From positions 124,001-188,000 of the forward strand of contig NZ_JAMXMC010000008.1 of NCBI RefSeq assembly GCF_024055665.1: DNA of 64,000 bases. The letters run 5' to 3'. The notes under the pieces are model-generated. The model was not told the origin of the DNA. It searched no databases and saw only the letters and a program-made list of their open reading frames with translations. Below are positions 1-6,229 of this stretch, one piece after another. Positions within the stretch are counted from its first letter, which is position 1; every line of letters begins with the position of its first letter. Source of the stretch: Ideonella oryzae (GTDB taxonomy: Bacteria > Pseudomonadota > Gammaproteobacteria > Burkholderiales > Burkholderiaceae_C). The translations under genes were made by a program, and so were the position numbers.

Positions 1-188
1 GCTACTTCCCGGCCGCCAGCCTGCCGCGCGTGAGCGACGCCAGCGCGCTCGCCCAATGGAGCCGTGAGCTGGCCCGCGTGAACCGCCATGCCGACCATCC
101 CTGGCAGGCGCCGCTGTTGATCGAGGCCCTGATGGCCCAAGGCCGCAGCGCCGTGCAGGCAGGTGGCGGCCGCCGTGGCTACACTTGA
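1..188 (+). CDS. holB: DNA polymerase III subunit delta' (C-terminal end only)
   Basis: This is the last 61 codons of a reading frame that enters from the left edge and stops at 186-188. The visible tail (alternating helices, with a segment reading SRELARVNRHADHPWQAPLL) resembles the C-terminal collar domain of the clamp-loader delta' subunit. The identification leans on context: in many Burkholderiales holB lies directly before pilZ and tatD, and both follow here, with pilZ starting 3 bases after this stop. The AAA+ core lies outside the window, so its motifs cannot be checked. Confidence 0.72.
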   Translation, partial: YFPAASLPRVSDASALAQWSRELARVNRHADHPWQAPLLIEALMAQGRSAVQAGGGRRGYT

Positions 189-191
189 TCC

Positions 192-587
192 ATGAGCGAT
201 ACCGACAGCAGAAGCCCTGGGCTGCCCACGGGGGCACCCGCCGTCTCCGGTCGACCCAGCGTGATCCAGCTGGTGTTCCGGGAGAAGGGGGCGCTCTATG
301 CGGCGTACATGCCCTTCTTCACCGAGGGCGGGCTGTTCGTGCCCACCACCCGTGAATACCAATTGGGCGATGACATCTACCTGCTGCTGTCCCTGCCGGG
401 CGACCCGCAGCGTTACCCGGTGGCGGGCAAGGTGGGTTGGCTGACGCCGGCCAACACCTCCGGCGGGCGCACGCAGGGCGTGGGCGTGCGGTTCCCGGGG
501 GACGAGAAGACGCGGGCGCTGAGGGTGCGGATCGAGGAGATCCTGGGCACCTCGCTGTCGTCCTCCAAGCCCACGCAGACGCTCTGA
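192..587 (+). CDS. pilZ: PilZ domain protein, type IV pilus PilZ type
   Basis: This 131-residue protein has one PilZ fold over about residues 20-110. It carries the block FTEGGLFVPTTREYQLGDDIYLLLSL and ends in GVGVRFPG, as in the founding PilZ of type IV pilus biogenesis. The RxxxR and D/NxSxxG signature of c-di-GMP-binding PilZ domains is not evident. This subgroup is known not to bind c-di-GMP well and instead acts through protein contacts such as PilB and FimX. It lies 3 bases after holB and upstream of tatD, a conserved co-transcribed order. No pilus structural gene is in the window, so the link to twitching motility comes from the family. Confidence 0.85.
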   Translation: MSDTDSRSPGLPTGAPAVSGRPSVIQLVFREKGALYAAYMPFFTEGGLFVPTTREYQLGDDIYLLLSLPGDPQRYPVAGKVGWLTPANTSGGRTQGVGVRFPGDEKTRALRVRIEEILGTSLSSSKPTQTL

Positions 588-666
588 CTGCGTTCCATTT
601 TCCCCGCCGGCTCCCGGGCCAAGCCCCTGGGCCGGGCCGCTGCGGCGACGGCCGCCTGTCCAGACC

Positions 667-1473
667 ATGTTCGTCGATTCCCATTGCCATCTCAGCTTTC
701 CTGAACTGAAGGCCAACCTGTCCCGGATCCGTGCCGACATGGCGCAGGCCGGGGTGGGGGCGGCGCTGTGCATCAGCACCCGCAAGGACGAGATTGCCGA
801 GGTGGTGGCCCTGGCCGAGACCGATGCCGCCTGGTGGGCCAGCGCCGGCGTGCACCCCGACACCGAGGACGAGCCCGAGATCAGCGAAGCCGAGCTGCTG
901 CAATGGGCGGCCCACCCCAAGGTGGTGGCCATCGGCGAGACCGGGCTGGACTACTACCGCCTGAACGGCCGCACGGTGGCCGACATGGCCTGGCAGCGCG
1001 AGCGCTTCCGGGTGCACATCCGGGCCTCGCAGGCCAGCGGCCTGCCGCTGATCATCCACACCCGCCATGCGAGCGAGGACACCCTGGCCTTGCTGCACGA
1101 GGCCGCCGCCACGGGGCCGGCGCCGCGTGGCGTGTTCCATTGCTTCACCGAAACCCGCGAGGTGGCCCGTGCCGCCCTGGACCTTGGCTTCCTGATCTCC
1201 TTTTCCGGGATCGTCACCTTCCGCAATGCCGAGGAGCTGCGCGAGGTGGCTCGCATGGTGCCGCTGGACCGCTGCCTGATCGAGACCGACAGCCCCTACC
1301 TGGCGCCGGTGCCTTTCCGCGGCAAGACCAACACACCCGCCCTGGTGCCCCATGTGGCGGCCGAGCTGGCCAAGCAAAAGGGACTGTCGGTGGAGGCGAT
1401 TGCCGAGGCCACGAGCCACAACTTCGAACAGCTTTTCGGTGTGCAGCTGCCCACCGTGGGAGCCGCAGCATGA
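667..1473 (+). CDS. tatD: TatD family metal-dependent hydrolase
   Basis: This 268-residue TIM-barrel hydrolase has normal family length. It starts with the metal-binding HxH (DSHCH, residues 4-8) and contains GETGLDYY (metal-bridging Glu), IHTRHA, FHCFTE and the late ETDSPYLAP motif, so all expected metal ligands are present. TatD proteins are 3'-5' exonucleases and D-aminoacyl-tRNA deacylase-like enzymes of the amidohydrolase superfamily, and they act in the cytoplasm. The stop codon overlaps the ATG of the ankyrin gene (ATGA at 1470-1473), so the two are translationally coupled. Confidence 0.93.
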   Translation: MFVDSHCHLSFPELKANLSRIRADMAQAGVGAALCISTRKDEIAEVVALAETDAAWWASAGVHPDTEDEPEISEAELLQWAAHPKVVAIGETGLDYYRLNGRTVADMAWQRERFRVHIRASQASGLPLIIHTRHASEDTLALLHEAAATGPAPRGVFHCFTETREVARAALDLGFLISFSGIVTFRNAEELREVARMVPLDRCLIETDSPYLAPVPFRGKTNTPALVPHVAAELAKQKGLSVEAIAEATSHNFEQLFGVQLPTVGAAA

Positions 1474-2117
1474 AGCGACGCCGTTGTTTGCAGGGTACGG
1501 CGGGTCTGCTGCTGGCCGCCACCGGGCTGGCCGCCAGGGCGGCCAGCTACGAAGACTGGTTCCGCTACATCGAACTGGACCTGGGCCGCGAGATCCAGAA
1601 GATGCTCCAGGCCGGCTTTGATGTGAACACTGTGGACCCGAAGGGGCAGAGCGGGCTGTATGTGGCGCTGCGCGAGGGCTCTGCCACCGTGGTGCCGGTG
1701 CTGCTGGCTTGGCCAGGCACGGCCCTGGATGCCCAGAACGCAATGGGGGAGACACCGCTGATGATGGCGGCGCTCAAAGGGCGCATGGACGTGATGGCCA
1801 GCTTGATCGCTCGCGGAGCCCGTATCAACAAGGACGGGTGGACGCCGCTGCACTACGCCGCGACCGGCCCCAACCCCGATGCGGTAGAGCTGCTGCTGGC
1901 CCACGGGGCCGTGCTGGACGCCGTGGCCCCCAATGGCAACACCCCGCTGATGATGGCGGCCGGCTACGGCGCCATCGACAGCGCCCGGCTGCTGCTGCGC
2001 CGTGGCGCCGATGCCCGGCCGCGCAACAAGGGTGGGCGCGACGCTGCCGACCTGGCCAAGGCCGCCGACCGCCTGGGCCTGGCCCAGGAACTGGGCGACG
2101 CGGCAGCAGCGCGCTGA
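1470..2117 (+). CDS. Exported ankyrin-repeat protein
   Basis: This 215-residue protein starts with a signal peptide: KRRRC followed by a hydrophobic stretch ending in ARAA. The RRRCLQG segment could be a Tat-type twin-arginine signal. Residues 35-205 form four to five ankyrin repeats, recognisable from TPLMMAA, TPLHYAA and LLLAHGA-type helices. Ankyrin repeats mediate protein-protein contacts, and the partner cannot be read from sequence. The start is fixed by the ATGA overlap with tatD. Small periplasmic ankyrin proteins often follow tatD in related genomes. The role is unknown. Confidence 0.85.
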   Translation: MKRRRCLQGTAGLLLAATGLAARAASYEDWFRYIELDLGREIQKMLQAGFDVNTVDPKGQSGLYVALREGSATVVPVLLAWPGTALDAQNAMGETPLMMAALKGRMDVMASLIARGARINKDGWTPLHYAATGPNPDAVELLLAHGAVLDAVAPNGNTPLMMAAGYGAIDSARLLLRRGADARPRNKGGRDAADLAKAADRLGLAQELGDAAAAR

Positions 2118-2125
2118 GCAACACA

Positions 2126-2158
2126 CCGACACATGTGTCGGACAAATTCCGACACATG
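2126..2158. repeat. Overlapping palindrome and hairpin built from CCGACACATG
   Basis: Bases 2126-2141 are a perfect 16-bp palindrome (CCGACACA/TGTGTCGG). Bases 2132-2141 also pair perfectly over 10 bp with 2149-2158 across a 7-base loop (acaaatt), so two mutually exclusive stems are possible. The site lies 8 bases after the ankyrin stop and about 90 bases before the next small gene. No T-run follows, so it is a weak candidate as an intrinsic terminator. A tandem operator is equally possible. Confidence 0.5.
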
Positions 2159-2250
2159 GCTTGTCTGCCGGCCGACTTCTTTGCCGAGTCCCGCTTGCCT
2201 ACAGTTCACTCCATGGCTTCCAACCGGGAGCCACCCACGGAGAGAACACC

Positions 2251-2478
2251 ATGCGCCATCAAGAAGTCATCGCTAATCCCTTCCTGATGCTGACCCAGCC
2301 GGACTCGATCCTGGCTGCGGTGGGGCGCTCTGAACGCCTGGGCCATCTGAAGCGCCGCGTGTGCCGCCCGCTGGACCGCCCGCTGATCCCCAAGGTCAAC
2401 CAAGCCGAGTTGAGCGCCTATGACGACGCGATCGATAGCGAAGTCGAAGCCGATCTGCCGGACGAAGCACAAGCCTGA
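2251..2478 (+). CDS. Small hypothetical protein (75 aa)
   Basis: This short soluble ORF is preceded by a purine-rich ribosome-binding site (ggagaga) ending 6 bases before the ATG. The protein is basic in the middle (LGHLKRRVCRPLDRPLIP) and strongly acidic at the end (DDAIDSEVEADLPDEAQA), with no membrane segment and no domain I recognise. It lies between the 2126-2158 hairpin and the convergent bioHC gene, whose stop is 20 bases away. The RBS and high third-position GC support it as real. The function is unknown. Confidence 0.6.
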   Translation: MRHQEVIANPFLMLTQPDSILAAVGRSERLGHLKRRVCRPLDRPLIPKVNQAELSAYDDAIDSEVEADLPDEAQA

Positions 2479-2498
2479 TTTCAGGCGATCCGGGGCCC

Positions 2499-4064
2499 TC
2501 AGGCAGGGCGCCGGGTCAAACTGAGGGACAGCACCCGGTAGCGGGCTGGCAGTCCCTGCGGGGTGCGAAAGCGCTCCATGGCGGCCATCCATGCCTGCAA
2601 GGCCCGGCGTCCCCCCAGGCCCGTGCGCGCAGGCTGCATGTGATGGGCGCCCACGCCCTTGATGGCATTGGCCAGGCTGCGGATGTCCAGGTGGTGGTCC
2701 ACCTCGTCCGCGCAGCTCTGCCAGTCCACTGTCCACAGCGTCGCATCCACCTGGGCCAGCAGCGCCTGGGCCGATGGAAAGCGATGCACATGGTCCAGGT
2801 CATCCACCGTGGCCCAGGCCTCGGCCAGTTCCTGCAGCGTTCCTTCGGCCAACGTGTTCAGCACCACCGTGCCACCGGGCTTCAGCACGCGGTGAACCTC
2901 GGCCAGAGCCGCTGAAAAGCTGTCGCACCACTGCAGCGCCAAGCTGGAATAGACCACGTCCACACTGGCATCGGGCAGGGGCATGTGCTCGGCGGGCGCG
3001 CAGATCCATTCGAAACGATCGCCCCATTGCGCCCGGGCCTGCGCCAGCATGCCCGAAGCCAGATCCAGCCCGATCACCCGGGCCTGCGGATAAGCCTGCT
3101 GCAGCGCCGGCAGGCAATAGCCCGTGCCGCAGCCCAGGTCCAGCACCGTGCGCACCGATTCGGGCGCCGCTGCAGGCAGCCGATCTAGCAATTGAAAAGC
3201 CAGACGGCGCTGGAGGAGGGCGCGTTGCTCGTAGGCCGTGGCAGCCTTGCTGAAGGCTTGAGCCACACGGCTTTGCAGGGGGGGCCGCCGCAACTGCTGC
3301 CACAGCGCATCAATCACTTGAGCCAGCGCCGCTGCATGGGTCAGGGGCAGGGCGTGCGGAGCATCGGCCAGCACCGAGACATCGCCAGGACGGCCCGTGA
3401 GCGACACGACGGCTTCGGCACAAGCTGCTGGCAGCACCGCATCCTGTCCCGCCAGCACATGGCGCACTGGAATGGTCAGAGTCCCCAGCACCGAGCGCAC
3501 ATCCAATCGCGCAAGCCAATCCAGTTCAGCACGCAGCGTGGGGCTGTCCGGCGCAGGCTGCTGTGCGTGGGCCTGCAGCCATTTCAGATGCTGCCGCAGT
3601 TCGCTGCCCAGGCAGCCCTTCAGTTCCAGGCCGGCGAAGCGGCGCAGCGTGCCGGCCACATCGTCCGCACCGGCGTACACCGCGTCGAAGAGTTGCTGTG
3701 GAACCCCGGTTGGCCAGTCGGTACTGGCGAGGAACTTGGGTGAAGCCGCCACCGTGACCACACCGGACACCTTCCTGGGGGTGGCACGGGCCGCCGCAGC
3801 CAGGGCCAGCATGCCACCCAGGGACCAGCCCACCCAGATCGCACCGGCTGGCGCCGATCTCAGCAGTTCGTCGAGGGCGGCATCCAGGTCGGCATTGCTG
3901 GCAGGCGACGCACCGCAGCCCGGCAGGTCAACGGCATGAAGTGCAAATCGGTCGCCAAGGGCCTCGGCCAGAGGCTGCCAGATCTGGGCGTTGGACGCGA
4001 AACCGTGGATACAAAACAAAGTGGGCAACCCTGGGTTGCCCATGACGTGCACCTTCAATGCCAT
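2499..4064 (-). CDS. Bifunctional pimeloyl-ACP methyl ester esterase (BioH) / malonyl-ACP O-methyltransferase (BioC) fusion
   Basis: This 521-residue protein joins two consecutive biotin-synthesis enzymes. Residues 1-255 are an alpha/beta hydrolase like BioH, with the HGF oxyanion region at 20-22, nucleophile Ser81 in GWSLGG, and probable acid Asp208 (AGQD) and His237 (DAPHALP). Residues 265-521 are a class I SAM methyltransferase like BioC, opening with the VAQAFSKAATAYEQ block and carrying the SAM loop VLDLGCGTG at 307-315. BioC methylates malonyl-ACP to start pimelate assembly and BioH removes the methyl at the end. The junction is continuous, with no internal stop or restart. Other bio genes are absent from the window. 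The upstream region holds the dif-like site. Confidence 0.88.
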   Translation of the reverse strand: MALKVHVMGNPGLPTLFCIHGFASNAQIWQPLAEALGDRFALHAVDLPGCGASPASNADLDAALDELLRSAPAGAIWVGWSLGGMLALAAAARATPRKVSGVVTVAASPKFLASTDWPTGVPQQLFDAVYAGADDVAGTLRRFAGLELKGCLGSELRQHLKWLQAHAQQPAPDSPTLRAELDWLARLDVRSVLGTLTIPVRHVLAGQDAVLPAACAEAVVSLTGRPGDVSVLADAPHALPLTHAAALAQVIDALWQQLRRPPLQSRVAQAFSKAATAYEQRALLQRRLAFQLLDRLPAAAPESVRTVLDLGCGTGYCLPALQQAYPQARVIGLDLASGMLAQARAQWGDRFEWICAPAEHMPLPDASVDVVYSSLALQWCDSFSAALAEVHRVLKPGGTVVLNTLAEGTLQELAEAWATVDDLDHVHRFPSAQALLAQVDATLWTVDWQSCADEVDHHLDIRSLANAIKGVGAHHMQPARTGLGGRRALQAWMAAMERFRTPQGLPARYRVLSLSLTRRPA

Positions 4065-4126
4065 GAGGCTAGTGTGCCTGAAGTCAAGACGATCCTCGGA
4101 TGGGCGCTCAGGCTCACTTGATCAAG

Positions 4127-4154
4127 ATGCACGACAATGTATATTATGTCAAAT
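4127..4154 (+). other. dif: dif-like XerC/XerD recombination site
   Basis: The 28-bp site reads as a left arm ATGCACGACAA (4127-4137), central hexamer TGTATA (4138-4143) and right arm TTATGTCAAAT (4144-4154). The centre is identical to the E. coli dif centre, and the right (XerD) arm matches at 10 of 11 positions. The left (XerC) arm matches only weakly, mainly in its last bases. It is intergenic, between the bioHC start and a small ORF, in locally AT-rich DNA. It could be the chromosomal dif or a dif copy left by a Xer-dependent mobile element. Confidence 0.65.
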
Positions 4155-4169
4155 AAAGTGAGCAGGCTT

Positions 4170-4454
4170 TTAGGCGACGGCGCCGGCTGATCGACACGTA
4201 CAAGAAGGCCCTAGAGAGGCCTTCTTGTTGGCTTCCCGCCGGGAAGGAGCGAAGAAAGTGCGGCCGCTGCCCGTCTGAGGGGCTTCGGCAGTTCGAATGG
4301 TGCGCACCTCGTCTTCGAGAGCAACAACACGCCGCGTCAAACGGGCATGTCCGACCATGAGCACGACTAACAACATGAACAACAATACCTGGACCTTCAA
4401 CAACGGAGTGACATCTGCTGCCGCTCTGATGGCATCAGGTTCGACCGGTGACAT
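4170..4454 (-). CDS. Possible small single-pass membrane protein
   Basis: This weakly supported ORF has a short polar N-terminus, one hydrophobic helix (LLKVQVLLFMLLVVLMVG) and a charged, probably coiled-coil segment (RLTRRVVALEDEVRTIR). The ATG at 4454 was chosen. A TTG at 4478 would add eight residues, and neither has a clear ribosome-binding site. The last part of the frame runs through the 4200-4228 hairpin, so the true C-terminus may be an artefact of rearrangement. No family is recognised. It lies in the lower-GC patch beside the dif-like site. Confidence 0.4.
   Translation of the reverse strand: MSPVEPDAIRAAADVTPLLKVQVLLFMLLVVLMVGHARLTRRVVALEDEVRTIRTAEAPQTGSGRTFFAPSRREANKKASLGPSCTCRSAGAVA
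4200..4228. terminator. Perfect 11-bp hairpin, possible terminator
   Basis: The arms acaagaaggcc (4200-4210) and ggccttcttgt (4218-4228) pair perfectly around a 7-base loop. The A-rich and T-rich ends are built into the stem, as in many bidirectional terminators, but no separate T-tract follows on either strand. It lies inside the weak ORF at 4170-4454 and 46 bases from the dif-like site, which argues that the ORF end or the hairpin is not functional. Confidence 0.4.
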
Positions 4455-4572
4455 CGAGTGCGTCAAAGCGTCAGCCAAGGTGTCGCTGATCCATTCATGA
4501 CGTGAAAGGCCCGGCTATAGGGGCGCAAGGCCAATCCCTGCCCTCCCCTTGGGGTTCCGGTACCAGTGCGGC

Positions 4573-4866
4573 TCACATGAAATTCTGAAGGAATTCGCTC
4601 AAGTCAATGACGGTGGCCTCGGGAGGTATTTGATCGAACAGGCCAACAGGAATGTCCGACATCATGGACAGGGGGAGCGCAAAAATCACAACCTTGGCCT
4701 CATACACGGCCTGGCGCGCATCGGACATCTGGGCCCCTACCCAATGAAGATCGTCCATGGGTTCGGTGCCATTCAGCCCGGCAACATGCACTTCGTGACC
4801 GTCCATGGCGAGGCGACGGGCGAGCACGCGCACAACATCGATGGCCCCAATGATTCCGACTTTCAT
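4573..4866 (-). pseudogene. Truncated NAD(P)-binding oxidoreductase (F420-dependent NADP reductase-like)
   Basis: The frame opens with a Rossmann motif (MKVGIIGAIDVVRVLARRLA), continues through VVIFALPLSMMSDI and reaches ATVIDLSEF, then stops after 97 residues. Relatives run to about 200 residues. The glycine-rich loop reads GIIGAIDVV, not the usual GxGxxG, so nucleotide binding is doubtful. Beyond the stop another frame reads WYRNPKGRAG, which resembles the NYYP..DG segment expected next and suggests a frameshift. It lies 44 bases downstream of the SDR on the same strand, so the two may once have formed an operon. Confidence 0.55.
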
Positions 4867-4910
4867 GCGATGCTGTCTCAATCCGTTGGACGAGGCCCTT
4901 GGCCGCTCAA

Positions 4911-5717
4911 TCAGGCCAGTCCGAACGTTTTCCGGATGCCCTTCTCTACCGGACTCGCCGGCATGAAGCGGCGCAACTTGGCCAGGAGAGAAGCCTCGCC
5001 CCTGGGGGTATGGCGCATCTTCCAGCGTCCCAAGGCGGCGTTCACGATCGTGGCGGCCACGCCATCGGGCTCCGGGGCCTTTTGAACATTCTTCTGGATG
5101 GCTTGAGAAACGACCGCAAGCTCACGGGCATAGGCCGGGATTTTCTCGGCAGTCATTGGCGCGTTGACGTCCAGGTTGGTCTTGGTAAACGAGGGTTCGA
5201 CAAGCGTCACGCGAACGCCGAATTGGCGTACCTCGTGATCCAGCGTCTCAGAGAAGCCCTCGACGGCGTGCTTCGACGCCGAATAGAGCGCCATGTAGGG
5301 CGCCGGCAAGAATCCCAATACCGAGCTGACGTTGACAATGCGTCCAGCGCGCTGCTCACGCATGTGGGGCAGCACAGCCCGGATGGTGCGGAGCAGCCCG
5401 AAGAGATTGGTGTCTAACAATGCCTTTGCTTCTTCGACCGATGTCTCCTCGGCGGCTCCTAGCAGGGTCACCCCGGCAGAGTTCACCAAGACATCGATGC
5501 GTTTGACTTGCGCGATGATTTGTTGAATGCCGAGCCGGACCGAATCCTCGTCTCGGATGTCCATCTGAATGAGTACCACGCCGGGAATGGGCTTGGCTTG
5601 TGCGGCATTCCGTACGGTTCCATAAACCAGGAAGCCTTTGTCTGCAAGCTGCATGGCCGCAGCACGACCGATTCCTGACGAGACACCGGTCACCAAGACG
5701 ACTTGGGAGTTTGACAT
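4911..5717 (-). CDS. Short-chain dehydrogenase/reductase (classical SDR)
   Basis: This 268-residue classical SDR has the TGVSSGIG cofactor loop at residues 10-17, VNSAG, the catalytic Ser region (NVSSVLG) and YSASK. It should oxidise or reduce a small alcohol or ketone with NAD(P); the substrate cannot be read from sequence. The ATG at 5717 was chosen because AAGGAA lies just before it. The frame is open for 31 further codons upstream, but without a ribosome-binding site. Base composition is clearly lower in GC than the flanking housekeeping genes, which suggests acquisition by transfer. The truncated oxidoreductase follows downstream. Confidence 0.88.
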   Translation of the reverse strand: MSNSQVVLVTGVSSGIGRAAAMQLADKGFLVYGTVRNAAQAKPIPGVVLIQMDIRDEDSVRLGIQQIIAQVKRIDVLVNSAGVTLLGAAEETSVEEAKALLDTNLFGLLRTIRAVLPHMREQRAGRIVNVSSVLGFLPAPYMALYSASKHAVEGFSETLDHEVRQFGVRVTLVEPSFTKTNLDVNAPMTAEKIPAYARELAVVSQAIQKNVQKAPEPDGVAATIVNAALGRWKMRHTPRGEASLLAKLRRFMPASPVEKGIRKTFGLA

Positions 5718-5799
5718 TTTTTGGTTCCTTGAATTTCTGAGAAGCGCCAAGCTGTGTGACGCTGAATTGAGAAGGTGATTTCGATGGGAGACGGTCCGG

Positions 5800-6153
5800 T
5801 CAATCCACATGGTCAGAAATCATCGCTCCGATGCGGCGCTGCAGGTCCGACACGGATTTCATATCGCTCTCGTGATATTCCTGAGAAGGCTGGCGAGTCA
5901 CAGACACGTCCTCATCGCTGTGCATCACCTTGCGCGCGAGTGCATGCGGGTCCGTCTGGATGGGGCTGGAAATCTCTGTGGTCCCCTCATATGCTTCCGT
6001 GGCCTGCGTGGATGTGGAGAGGATCATGTTTCGCGCAAGCTGGTACGGATCCACGGAGGCCATCGCGAAGGTCGGTCCCCCGGAAAGCAGAATTGCCGCC
6101 GCGGCAACACCCTGTGTGTTCAGCCATCTCTTGATATTGACAATAATGTTCAT
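5800..6153 (-). CDS. Small exported protein with a duplicated DPxxLARxxMxS motif
   Basis: This 117-residue protein has a strong ribosome-binding site (AAAGGAG, 6 bases before ATG) and a probable signal peptide (about residues 1-32, cleavage near FAMA/S). The mature part contains two related segments, DPYQLARNMILS and DPHALARKVMHS, separated by a polar linker. The tail is charged (DLQRRIGAMISDHVD). No known family is recognised. It lies between the SDR and the RND operon in the lower-GC patch. The periplasmic location is inferred from the signal peptide. Confidence 0.6.
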   Translation of the reverse strand: MNIIVNIKRWLNTQGVAAAAILLSGGPTFAMASVDPYQLARNMILSTSTQATEAYEGTTEISSPIQTDPHALARKVMHSDEDVSVTRQPSQEYHESDMKSVSDLQRRIGAMISDHVD

Positions 6154-6229
6154 TTCAACTCCTTTGGCGGCACATGGCCAGATCCTGTGGGCAGGATGAA
6201 TTTCGATTGGGTCGCTGTTCTTGAGGGAT

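Noticed and set aside
4200-4228. A firm terminator call
   Set aside because: The stem is perfect, but no T-tract follows and a frame runs through it, so it is listed only at low confidence.
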